From the NCBI GenBank assembly GCA_022661535.1, contig JAKULF010000010.1:1488001-1552000 (forward strand): a stretch of DNA of 64,000 bases, read 5' to 3'. Origin of the DNA: Eutypa lata. Taxonomy: Eukaryota; Ascomycota; Sordariomycetes; Xylariales; Diatrypaceae. The position numbers were made by a program, and so were the translations under genes. The notes below the pieces were generated by a model. That model had not been told where the DNA came from, did no database searches, and saw nothing but the letters and a program-made list of their open reading frames with translations. Within the stretch, counting starts at the first letter, position 1; each line of letters starts with the position of its first letter. Shown piece after piece: positions 22,701-33,556 of the stretch.

Positions 22701-25700
22701 CCAGCCACTGCGGTAATCTGTGAACATCGAGTAACGGACAGCGTTTGTGCGAATTTCTGAGCTTCTCGAGCATAACGCCCATGTCTACTACGGCTTTAGA
22801 GAGCATCTCTTGCCTGGGCTTGGCTGGAGGTGATCCAAATAGATCCTTTGGGGACTGCTCTTCTCCATGAATGACCTGTGTCAGGAGTACCGGTACAACT
22901 CCATCCACAAGGGTTTTCAGTTCGCGCTGATACAGGTTTTCGTCGGCTGCAAATTCACGTAGAAGGTTTTCGACTGTAGCGTGATGAAGGTTGTTCGTTG
23001 CTCTTCTCACACTTCGCGTAGAACGGAGATTATTCCCCCTATCGGATGAAGCGCTATCGTCTGCTAATGATAGAGCAGATATCAGGTCAGAGTGTTTGGT
23101 CAGTCGCCTCTTCAAGCCGGTTTTATTGCTTCTTTGCCTTGAGACCCTTGTTCCAGTCATCGTACTTCTAGTAAAAGGGGTGGTTCCAGTCACAGTGCTT
23201 TCGGATACCACCGACGACATATCCGATTCTTGAGTGCTACGTGACTGCTCCGAGATAATGGTTGATAATTCGTAGTGCCCATTGGTTGGCGGTTTTCTTT
23301 TTGGGTTGAGTGGCGGTGGTCTTAGGCTGGATGGCTCTGAGGAGATGATAGAATCCTCGTCATCACTAAGGGGCAAGTCTCTTCTATCATCAAGTGATGT
23401 CCGTGAACCCCGATATTCCTCGCCAAAATCGTCTTCGAGATCCACTACCGTTGAGCAGCTAGGATACTCTGGTGGTGGCATATAGCTATGGCCAGTGGAT
23501 TCGCCACGAAATGCATCCCTAAGCTTGTCTTTAAATCCTTTCTTAGGACCGGATCTTAGGGGAGAGGAGGAAACCCTCGTAGCTCGACTCCTTTTCAGAC
23601 TAGCTGAGGTTGGTGTCGTTGGTTCTTTCTCTTCCTTCTGTGCTTCTTCCTGTGCAACATTTTTAGACACCTCTGGCTGAACGAGCTCTTGACTCTTCGA
23701 GATCCTCGGTGCTACGGGGATGTGTTCTACAGGTTTTGGTTCTGCTAGTTTTGGTTTCGAGGATGGAGATGTGGACCGCCTAACTTTACTCTCCTCAGCC
23801 CATTCTTTCTCTATAGACCGTCGATGGTGGGGTTCTGGCTCGGGTTTGGATGGCGCCTCAACAAATGGATCGACAGTCCCTGTCAACCATTTTTCGATGC
23901 TAGGTGGCTGGTTGATGACTGGTTTCGGGGGATCAACTTTTTCAGAAACCATCTTTTTACCTTCTGTCAACACTTTCTTTAGGGCGTTAGTAGCACCCTT
24001 AAAGCTTGTTTGTCTGTTGGCTTTAGGTCTTCTAGCATTCTGTCCCTTGGTACCTGCAGAAAGGTCAAGTTCACTGAAAGCAGAGTATCCGACCGGAATC
24101 TCTGCTAATTGGCTGGGAACCCCGGTGGACGCCCGGTCCGAAGCACCATCAGAGCTACTTGTCCACGATTGGCTATCGGAAACATCATCCGTTACTGTTG
24201 TGCCAGTCTGCGTAGATCCGGTGACCGCAGTGCCTGCTTGCGTAGTTTCCGTCACGAATGTACCTGTTTGTGTAGTGCTGGTTATTGTGGTGCCAGTGTC
24301 TGTTGTCGTGGTAAGTACCGTGCGCCTGTCAGAAATATGTGTTGGCATGGGTTTCTTTTGTGTGGGGCGGCGCCTATTGGGAGATCTCCTTGAAGGTCGC
24401 CTCGTAGGCGTCAACACTTCGGACTCGGGATCTTCCGTCGTTCCAGTACGGGTTGAGGGTGATGAGTCTCTAAGGTCTTTGCGTGGGCCTGTAGCACGGG
24501 AGCTAACATCCCTCGAAGGTTTCTTGGAAGGTGCCCGAAGGGTAGAAGTGCTCCGCGATCCTTCACTACTTGGGTAGACACGAATACCATCCTCCGAGAG
24601 AGCGGAATGACTAGGTTGAACTCTGATTCCATCGTCGTGGTAGGCATTATTGCGCAACGGTTTGACTCTGATACCGCTGTCCTCCGGCTCCTTTCCTTTA
24701 TAGGACCTTTTAGGTCCCTCCTTCACGACCGGCGTGGATTCCGACTTATTGCCACTATTGTCACCCTCGCTAGCTATAGGCTTGATTCGGATTCCATCGT
24801 CCTGGTAGGTCTTCTTGCGCACTGGCTTGACTCGAATCCCGTCATCTTGAGGTATCTTTGCTTTCTGTGGCTTTTTCGTTTCCTCTTCGACGACAATGCG
24901 TGCCGAATCCGACTTGGAGCTTGTTAGATCGCTCTCACTAAGCATAGACTTGACACGAATTCCATCGCCACTGCCGACTGATCGCGGCGCATTGGAGCTT
25001 TTAGACGAATGATCGTCTGGTATTTCTACTTTAGTAGCCCAGGCTTGGACCTTTTTCGAGACGGAAGGGTTGGCTGCTGTGCGCTGCAAGAAGTCCTTAG
25101 GTATCGGTGTGCCATTGCCTCCATTCTGCTTCATTTTGGGCGATTGGCTCCTAGGAGCTGGGCTCTTGTTCTTGGCGTTCTTGACCCAGTTAGTATCGCT
25201 GACAACACGCTTCTTAGGCGGATCGTTGAGCTTTTGTTTTTCGTGGTCGCCCTTCTCCGGAGACCTCTCTCGAGGTTTCTCTGGGGATTTCTCTTGCAAT
25301 CTCTCTTGAGAACCTTGCCCTTGCTTCTGGTTGACTACGACCACTTTGGGTTGGGACGGCTTCTTCTGGCGCCACTTAATCCTTTCTCGGTCTTGTTCCG
25401 TGACGCTTTCCTCCTCCACCTGTATGTTGACTTCACTTGGTTCGGTGGGAGGCGCAAGGGGATCAGCGCTGGCCATAGCATCGGCATTTTCCTTTTGCCA
25501 TTTCTTGACTCGGTCACGCACGCCCCCGGGTGCTTGTACTCGTTGTATTGACGCCTGACGCATTTCCTGTTTGACCAATTCCAAACTTTTCCGCCTTTCA
25601 CGGGCTGCTTGTCTTTCTGCTGCAATACGTGCAGGTGATGGGCGCCCCAGTAGGAAATCGCTGAGAAGGGTGGGGTGCTGCTTAGTTGTACTTGCTCGCC

Positions 25701-25863
25701 GGCGGCTGGCGCCTCCGTTCGGCCCTGGGGCCTTATGAGCCGATGTTGTCGCATCTTCGCTGTTCGAGGCAGTCGGGGTGCTTTGCTTGACCGGTGATGA
25801 CTTGGTAGTGGGCGTTTGAGGTCCCGACGGATCGTCCTCATCAGTAGATTTTGACTCAGTCAT
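19751..25863 (-). CDS. Dbl-homology RhoGEF, very large
   Basis: Two exons (25863-22471 and 22417-19751), joined in frame across a 53-nt intron, encode 2019 residues. The first 950 residues are Ser/Thr/Lys-rich and probably disordered. They include six D-G-I-R-V/I-K-P-like repeats (about 298-425) and four 10-residue Thr-rich repeats (about 517-558). The Dbl-homology domain starts near 960 (HHATVENLLREF, DENLYQRELKTLV) and spans the intron. A PH-like region follows (about 1170-1310: YRQVYAKDTFSLDI through YELLTLAADDKEQILDW). After a long Pro/Ser/Asp-rich linker, a conserved C-terminal module (about 1890-2015) begins RLHLLVSASKWEDHG. The family exchanges GDP for GTP on Rho/Cdc42 GTPases at the cortex, controlling polarity and wall synthesis. 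The architecture differs from yeast Rom2 or Cdc24, and I do not assign a named orthologue. Confidence 0.88.
24191..24310. repeat. 30-bp coding minisatellite, four units
   Basis: Four consecutive diverged 30-bp units (starting at 24191, 24221, 24251 and 24281) lie inside the RhoGEF gene. On the minus strand each encodes ten residues of the form TGT-x-V/I-T-x-T-T-Q. Confidence 0.8.
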
Positions 25864-28196
25864 GATCTAGAAAGTGAGATAAGCTTCACGCCCAACATTC
25901 CAAAAGAGGTTCAACAAGGCATAGATAGTTATGCAGGATATGCGGGAATCTGAGTATAGGCAAGAGATGGCCTTGCTAATTGGCCGTTCTGAAAAGGGCC
26001 ACCCGCATACCAGAGCCCAGAGCAGACCAGAGGAGACGAGAACATGATGGATTGTCTTTGCATGACAGAAAAGTGGGAGATGAAAGCGTGGACTAACCTA
26101 GCAGCAGCATCATCATCATATAGACGACATGCTGTCAGCATATATATGCATCCGGAAGTTTGAGTCCCCAATAGTTGTCAAACTTGACAGGTACAAACAA
26201 ATGGAGGTTGTTGTATAAAGGATGAGGTTGAACTGAAAGTAGAGTGATGTGCATCAGGGTGTGATCGGATCTCCTGAAGATCTTCAAATAGTACCCCAAT
26301 GACCCGAAATAATAATAATGATGTATGTGTAGGTATTATGTATAAAGAACGAGTGAAACGGTGTAATCGTCGAAGATCACACCAACTTGCTTGGAGGTGG
26401 GTGAATGTATGTAAATGGTATTATCTTTAGTTGGATGTAGGATGTATGTATATGTGTATGTAGTTTTACCTCCCACTCAACAACATTATGTATCTAATAA
26501 ATGTACATAAGCACATGCAGGATGGCAAACTAAACGCCGCTTAAAGCCCAAGTTGACCCAATTGTGGATTCCTTCAGGCAGGTACATGTATAATTATGTA
26601 TGTATAACCAATATCACTTCACGTACAATGAATTGTCAGGCTACCAAGAGAAGAAAATATGAGAACGGCGGGTGCTGGTGAATTGTTGCTCAATTGTCAA
26701 TTGGGTGAGGTGTGTCCTATTGCTGTCATGGCAGCTTCTGGTGGTTGCTTCATCACAGCGGGCTGCTGCTGCGGTAACCAATAGCGTCATGCAAAGAAGC
26801 TTAGACATAAACAATGGCATTTGGATGGTCCGATTTGGTCATGGTTCCAACTAATTCAATGTTGCGACGGGTCAGCCGCTAGCTTACATCTCCGTATGTA
26901 CCTGAGCCTCCTAGTCTGGTAGTTCAGGTACATAAGTGCAGGTAGCTTCAGATGACTTTCTTCACTTTTCTTGGTCGGGATCTGCTGCCAGTTCTAATCC
27001 TTGTCCTAACAAAAATAGCTCCAATATTTGTATGTTGGGATGTATGTAGATGTATGTAGGTACATCAATACTCAAGCCCATGCATAATTCCCGAGTTCCG
27101 GCTGGGTTACATAACAAATCAATACATGGGGTTTATCTTCATGCCCCTCTATTGACAAAGAGCCATCCAACTAAAAACAGGTTCTTATGTCCCCGCCTTC
27201 CTGTGGCTTTCTTGATATCTCACTTCTCACTTCCATATCGGTGGTCATCGTCCGTGTCGTCTTCGTAAGCCCGAAGGTAATGTGATAGTTAATCCATCAG
27301 GTTTCGTGGCGTCCATTGTTTATCATCAGATCATGCATCTCCCCAAGTTTTGTTGTGTTATTCGAGTTCCAACCGGGCGGGCCTACAAGGCTTGTTAGGG
27401 TGGTGTGTCATCCTCGTCTGTTTCACTTCAATTCACCTCACTTAGATAAGCGAACTTCGATCTTCCTAATATAGTAATTCTAGTCCTACGTGACCATAGG
27501 GATTAGAGGTGTAACAATGGCGACAATGGCACACGCAAAAACATCCATGGCAGCTAATAAACCCAATAAATATAGCCCTGTTCCCAATCTTCTTTTCAAA
27601 TTTTAATACCACTAGATCAAGCTCCTTGTTGATATTCGTAGTTGACTTCCAACGAGTAGGATCACTCAAAAGTATCCCAGGTACCGTTGACCCCAACTTG
27701 TAAAGATATCATATTGTTTATTACCTCTAGGATTAAGGTCTTCACATCGTGATGGTTTTGCATCCAGGGCTCGTCCCCTTTCCTAGTAAACGCTTATTTA
27801 TATAGATCAGGAATATTTTACCATACTTCTTCAAGGGCCTCATCCAATGAGTACCAATCCTACCCTGTTTTTGAGATATTATATTATTATTATAAATATT
27901 TTTTAACTTGAATTCATGGACCTTAGCTTTTGTGTCAACTTTAAAACTGTGTCCATATTATGAACCAACATTGGACAATATTTGAGAGTGTACTTAACCA
28001 ATGACATCCTCCTCCAGCAACTCGTCGAATATCGGTAGACATGTGTGTAGAGACACCAGCATCCTGTATAACGGCGGGAATCCATCTGATAGATGATTTC
28101 AACGATTGAGTACGCAAAGTCCCAGTATTTGTTAACCTAAGTTGCTCAGATGACCCAAACGTATCAAGAATCAAACGTTAGGCACTCCTATCATCC
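25864..28196. other. Long intergenic region
   Basis: This 2.3-kb stretch lies upstream of the RhoGEF and downstream of the RING-H2 gene. It has GTATGTATGTA-type repeats (about 26440-26465 and 27030-27062) and an AT-rich part at 27560-27960. A minus-strand open stretch at about 27941-28175 looks vaguely like a recombinase remnant, but it has stops on both sides. No gene is called. Confidence 0.5.
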
Positions 28197-29325
28197 CTAC
28201 CATCGCAGTTCGCCGTCATCTTCGCCGTCAGAATGGTCATCTTGAGTGCTAGAATCGCCGTCAGACCAATCGTGCTCCTCTTCGTCCTCATCATATTCCT
28301 CTTCTTCATCCCAATCCTCGTCATCAGCTTCGGCTAACTGGTTCTCTACATCCTCACAATATATGGCAAGGTGTAGAGGGTCGCCGTAGCCGAAAGCACG
28401 AGTCAGGCGGTGCAGGCTTTGATACAGGTCTGGAAACCGCGAAGGGCTGAACTTTCCCGGAACCCATTCAGGAACTCCGGTTACGAACCCATCTATAATT
28501 GTAATAGTAGTAATAGGTCCAGCACATGGCCCCCTATCTACAGCCATACCAGTAGGGCTAAACGTGATAGATGAAGCAGCTTGCACTGCGCTCCGTAGAT
28601 GCTATATAACGGTATGGAGTTAGTAAATGACATGCTAGGAGCGTGTAAGACGATATTGGCATTATCCAGTGTTATAAAGGTTGAATCATGTCTAATCTAA
28701 GACCAGAAGCTCTTGGCACATGTTATAGGGGAAAGAAGGGGCTCTAGATGCTCACCTCTAAGGCTTCCAACTTCTCAACCCCCGGGGTCTCATCCGACCT
28801 ACGGTAGTCGGACTTAGGCAACTTATGCCACTGCTGGGCGAAATCTATAACGCCTCCGAGAGTCGCCCTCAGTTTCTGAAGGGAACTCCAAGCGCGGGCC
28901 AAAGCCTCAGCGCGCCAGCTCCCGATCCCAGGATCTTTGCTGATAAGGATGTCAGACTCTCCCGGCCACGCCTCGCTCATGATCATATAGACCATCATAG
29001 CATGCCGTACTGCCCCGTAGTAGCTTTTGAAGCCCTTCTTAAAAATACAGGGGTTGCAGTCCCCAGCCAGGGAATTTGGCGGCATGATTGCGCCAGGTTC
29101 GAGCACGCTGCGTTTGACCATGTGCCCACAGGAATGTGTCAGGCTTCTCCGACAATACGGGCAGTGGGGTTCTGGCTTGCCCAGGGGGAGCCACCTTCGA
29201 ATGCAATCTGAGTGGAACATGTGCCTACATGGTAGAGTGACCGGGGGTTCCTCACTCTCGTCGGAACGGCAAATACCACACCGTTCCGGCATTGTGTGCG
29301 TGGTCGAGCTGACGGTAGGTTCCAT
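28197..29325 (-). CDS. RING-H2 finger protein, candidate E3 ubiquitin ligase
   Basis: Two exons (29325-28756 and 28601-28197), joined across a 154-nt intron, encode 324 residues. A canonical RING-H2 lies at the N-terminus: C16-x2-C19, C33-x-H35-x2-H38-x2-C41, C55-x2-C58, with Trp45 in the usual E2-contact position. The middle is a fungal-specific region with no known domain. The C-terminus is strongly acidic (runs of Glu and Asp, about 275-320). RING-H2 proteins usually act as ubiquitin ligases by recruiting an E2. The substrate is unknown, and no membrane segment or signal peptide was seen, so it is probably cytosolic or nuclear. Confidence 0.82.
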
Positions 29326-31517
29326 TTCGAGTATAGGGTGAAGCGTAGTATTGTGAGCGAATGTTGTTAAATCCTGGGGATCTATGAAAGATCGTCGAAG
29401 ACCTCAAATGCCTATGCGCCTAGAATGCTTGAATATGACGAAACTTAAAGTAGACGTAGAGTGAGCTGTATCCGAAGAAGTCTAGTCAAGATTACCACCT
29501 GTCTCTTATCTGGACTTCTGCGAAAGGTCTTGTAGAGGTATAAATGAATAGCTCTAGGTTGTAGTGATACTGCGGATCTAGCGAAATGAGTCGAACTTGA
29601 AGCAAGGGGGAAGTCGCTGTAAAAAGAGACCCTCGGTGAGAAAAATGCGATTAAAACGCAGACAGAACAGATACTAGACAGATTGCTCAACTTCATTACA
29701 TGACTGGAAATGATTATTATGTGTAAGTACAGACGATAAATAGAAACCTAGCGGAGATAGAGCACGGTTTATCAGGATGGGTGAGTTTGAATGAGTACTT
29801 TGAGTTTGACGCTTGCTCAGAGGAAACACCAAACTCTGGATGGCGTCCAAGCCAGTTTCCAAACTTCAGCAGCGTCAGAGTATAAATAAGGGGGGTAAGC
29901 ATAGTTGGTAAGGCGAGATGCTGATGGTTCACGGACGCTAGACCTGACCTTTGAGATGTACTAGTATTAGGATTTAGAGATGATGGAATACACAATAGGT
30001 TGTACCACTGAATTATATTGGTATATATGGGAATATGTTACTGTAATCAATAAACACCCATTCATTTCAATGCGTCTGTGCTTTGGGAACTTTATACGCA
30101 CGATATGGAAGGTAAAAAAATATGTTTTCACATTAAACTACGAGATTTTATTACTTGGGTTTTTTTCTTTGCTGTAGCTAATCTTAGGAAGGGTTAAGAA
30201 GTACATTGCTACCAACTAGCTTTATATTCCTGAATATATCACACTTTACAAGCCTAACTGAGCGGGACTGTCTGATATTTGCTGGGGATATAGATCAATA
30301 CCTGTTATGAACCGGATAGTAATACCGCCACTATTTCTAATGGCCTTGAGAACCTTCATAAGATATTATGTAAATTTGAGCTTAATCTCATGTATAATAC
30401 CTTCTAATGAAATGTGAATAATCTTGTGCTAGATGCGGTGTTGTCCGTTTGGAGAAGCTATAACGAGCAGACTATTCCGTCACGACCGAGTAAGATATAA
30501 GAAGCATATGTTGACTTGTATAGATTCCAAAATATGGGTTGGTTCTTAAGTATTTCTGTATATTTTCTTCTTATATGCACACATACATATAAACTATATA
30601 AAGCAGATGTTCGTTGATATGGGCCGAGCATATATCAACTATAGAAACCAGGGAGGTTCCCCCTTGCATGGCTACTCCCTCGATACGATTCTCAACATAC
30701 GTCGAGTCTTGGGAGAAGCATAAACCACTCAACTCTATACTCAGCTCGACATTTACCTTGATCAATTTATGTAACGGGGCATATATCAACCTTCGTCGTG
30801 TGCGTATTTAAGATCAAAATATATAAACTCATGGAATCTCGGTCAACATGAATAATAAGCAATCAGCAGATTGCGGGCTGTGATGATTCTACCACCTGGG
30901 CACTGGAAATGGAAAACAATCAGAGACGATATCATATCTATTATGTTGATTTTCAGGAATGAGTCCGTTAATGACAGAGATGAAGTACTCATATTGATGG
31001 CATGGCATTCAGGGGCAGAAAACGAAGCATTAAAACACCTTATTAGGCTAAGACCGACATGACTGAAGGCCATTGGCAGCTTGGATAAAGATGCATGACG
31101 CACGGGCCACTAAATATGTGTACACTGCTGATTGTGGAGTGGTACTTTGACCTTGCTTGGTATGATAGGCAGTTATCTAGGTACCAAAAGCTGCAAGGGT
31201 ACCTATTGGTTGCCCTACATAACTCCAGTGGGTGCTACCCAGGAACATTCAAGTTTAGTCGGGCAAAGCATTGCCCCTAACTAACGCGCCTTCTTTGTCG
31301 AACGCGCTTTATCTACACTACATACTAACTTGTTCATCGTCGCATTCAAGCTACCGACGAATTCTTTTCTTTCTAATACATCGACATTTAGTACTCGGCA
31401 AATCTCTTACACATACAATCTAGTCAATTGCATACGCAGTATCGATATCAGTACCGATATCCTTACCCTTCTAATTGCCGGCACTGCTTCTTCGACCGTC
31501 GAAGACCACGAGCGAAG
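29326..31517. other. Long AT-rich intergenic region
   Basis: No gene was recognised in 2.2 kb. The central part (about 29980-31000) is distinctly AT-rich with many stops in all frames, unlike the flanking exons. It could be an old repeat-induced-mutation remnant or simply spacer DNA. Confidence 0.5.
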
Positions 31518-32547
31518 ATGTCCGACTATGCCGCTTTGAAGGTTCCGGAGCTAAAGAAGCTCCTGCAGGAAAAGTCGCTTCCTATCACTGGGAACAAAGC
31601 CGACTTGATTGCGCGCCTTCAGGAACACGATAAATCGCAGGAGAAGCCCGAGGAACAGCCCAAGGCTGCCGCGACTGGTAAGGCTTTTCTTCTTTTTTTC
31701 CACATTTTTTTTCCTTCTTCACCACCTACCCGATTTTCTGTCGCATCATTACGAATCACATAAAACCGAAGCTGGCGAGTTAAATACTAATTGATGTCAT
31801 GTAGCGCCACCTCCAGAGGACGAGATTGACTGGGATGATGATGACCCATCAACTACCACGGCGGCTAAGCCTGCTGCCGCGCAGCCTGAGAAACCTGCCG
31901 AGTCTTCAACTGCAGCCGAATCCAAGCCCGCTGCTGAGTCCGCTCCTGCCCCTGTAGCTGAGAATGGTGCGGAGCCTGCCAAGGATACTACGACTACTAC
32001 TGGCGAGGAGGCTGGCGAGCAGACAGAAGGGAAGGATGAAGCAAAGGAAGAGGAGGCAAAGCCCGAAGAGCCAAAGACGGACTTCTCGGCGCACCTGGCA
32101 GCAACTTCGGCCGAGGAGGAGGCACGCAAGCGCGCCGAGCGAGCGAAGCGCTTCGGCGTAGTCGAAGAGGATGATGCGGAGAAGAAGAAGATCGAGCGCG
32201 CACAGCGCTTCGGCTTGGATCAGTCTGATGTGATCAAGGGCCTGGACTCGGCGCTTCCGGAGAAGAGGCGACCGAAGCGGGGACGCGAGGGTGCCGGTGA
32301 TGGCGGCGATGGCGGCGGCGACCGTAATGCCAAGAGACAGCAGGGCGGCGGTGGCGACCGCAACAGCAGCGGCCGGCACCGGGGCAACCGCCGCGGACGT
32401 GGTGGTCATGGCGGAGGCGGTAGATACGGCGGCGCTGGTGGTGGAAGACGGGACGATAGGGCTGGCGGAGGCAAGTCCACTATAACTGATCCTGGTGAGA
32501 AAGCAAAGGCGGAGGCTCGGGCTAAGCGTTTCGGTGGCGGCGCTTGA
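31518..32547 (+). CDS. Tho1-like SAP-domain RNA-binding protein
   Basis: Two exons (31518-31677 and 31805-32547), with a 127-nt intron, encode 300 residues. The SAP motif is at residues 5-40 (LKVPELKKLLQEKSLPITG, then KADLIARL). An acidic stretch IDWDDDD and an Ala/Glu/Pro-rich spacer follow. The Tho1/MOS11 C-terminal region has repeated K-R-F-G units (AKRFGVVEE, AQRFGLDQ and, at the end, AKRFGGGA) separated by an Arg/Gly-rich RGG-like segment. The yeast homologue Tho1 binds RNA and chromatin and works in co-transcriptional mRNP assembly and export. The same nuclear role is a fair inference. The start codon is the first ATG of the SAP frame (GCGAAGATGTC). Confidence 0.9.
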
Positions 32548-33556
32548 GGAGATCCAGCCGCCCCAAGCAAGTAGTAGTACATCACAAGATTCTTAATGAT
32601 AGACGGGTCTCGGAGTAAAAGTTGTAACAACACGCCGATTTTCATATACGCAGGAGATAAAACTGCCATGTCTAGGGGGGGAAGAATGAATGGGTATGGG
32701 TGGCGCAAAGGTTCGAGGTATTCACGGCGGCTTAGTTGTTCACGATGGGTAGTTCTTATCAGCACTTTTTTTTGTTTCCGGCTAATAATAGATCTCCACG
32801 AATCCCAGATGGACAATATGTTTCTTGATTCTACTAGTTGGCCTGACTGACGGGAGAAAATTCCTATACTATCTCGTTTATGACCCATTTGCGTAGCCCG
32901 TTTGAATCAAAGAATTGAGACGCCCATTCGGTTGTCAAGGGTGATTCGTTTGCATGGCGTGAAAGGCCTCATTCCTGCTATATTCCGGTAATCCGGCAGG
33001 TCAGTTCCCGAAATCTTAGCAATGGATGCATAGGTAAGTATGTAGTATCAAGCCATTTCATAATGGTGCGGTATTCAGATGTCTCGATTTTTTGGGTGAT
33101 GCTTCGCGGCTTCGGACCTACTTCCCTCTAAAGGCATTGTACTTTATTAGCCGTAGTACATAGTGTTGAGGACAGCTTGTAAAAAAGATTTATTAGTGCT
33201 AATATGGGACGTTCCGGATAATACTTGTGTCCCTAAATGGTTTAGCATACTCTTGTGTTATTTTGGTATACACACTAACTACTTAAGTAGTTACATCATA
33301 GTCAAGCAGATAAGCACAGTAATGATGAAAGTATCAGAGTCTGCAGGCGGTCTTAACTATCAATTTGGGCTTAGCATTCGATAACTACCCCTGTTCCGCA
33401 CTTGCGCGTTTATGCATAACTAACGAAGCCAGTGCATTGTCAAAATTATGTATGTAGATGGAAAACGGATCTTAAACGGTGGTGGGTGGGTTACTAAAAC
33501 CGTTATTTGAAACCCGTAACTACCACCAGCGAGGCTTGCTTCGCCCTCCTTATCAA
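32548..33556. other. Convergent intergenic region
   Basis: The shared 3' flank of the Tho1-like and carotenoid oxygenase genes. AT-rich around 33130-33330. No coding or RNA feature was recognised. Confidence 0.6.

Noticed and set aside
24191..24310. Regular repeats as a CRISPR array
   Set aside because: There are no spacers, the units are contiguous and coding, and the genome is fungal.
23720..24577. Long plus-strand open frame (285 codons) opposite the RhoGEF
   Set aside because: It is the mirror of the repetitive Thr/Ser-rich coding sequence on the minus strand; its product is low-complexity Val/Leu/Ser with no domain.
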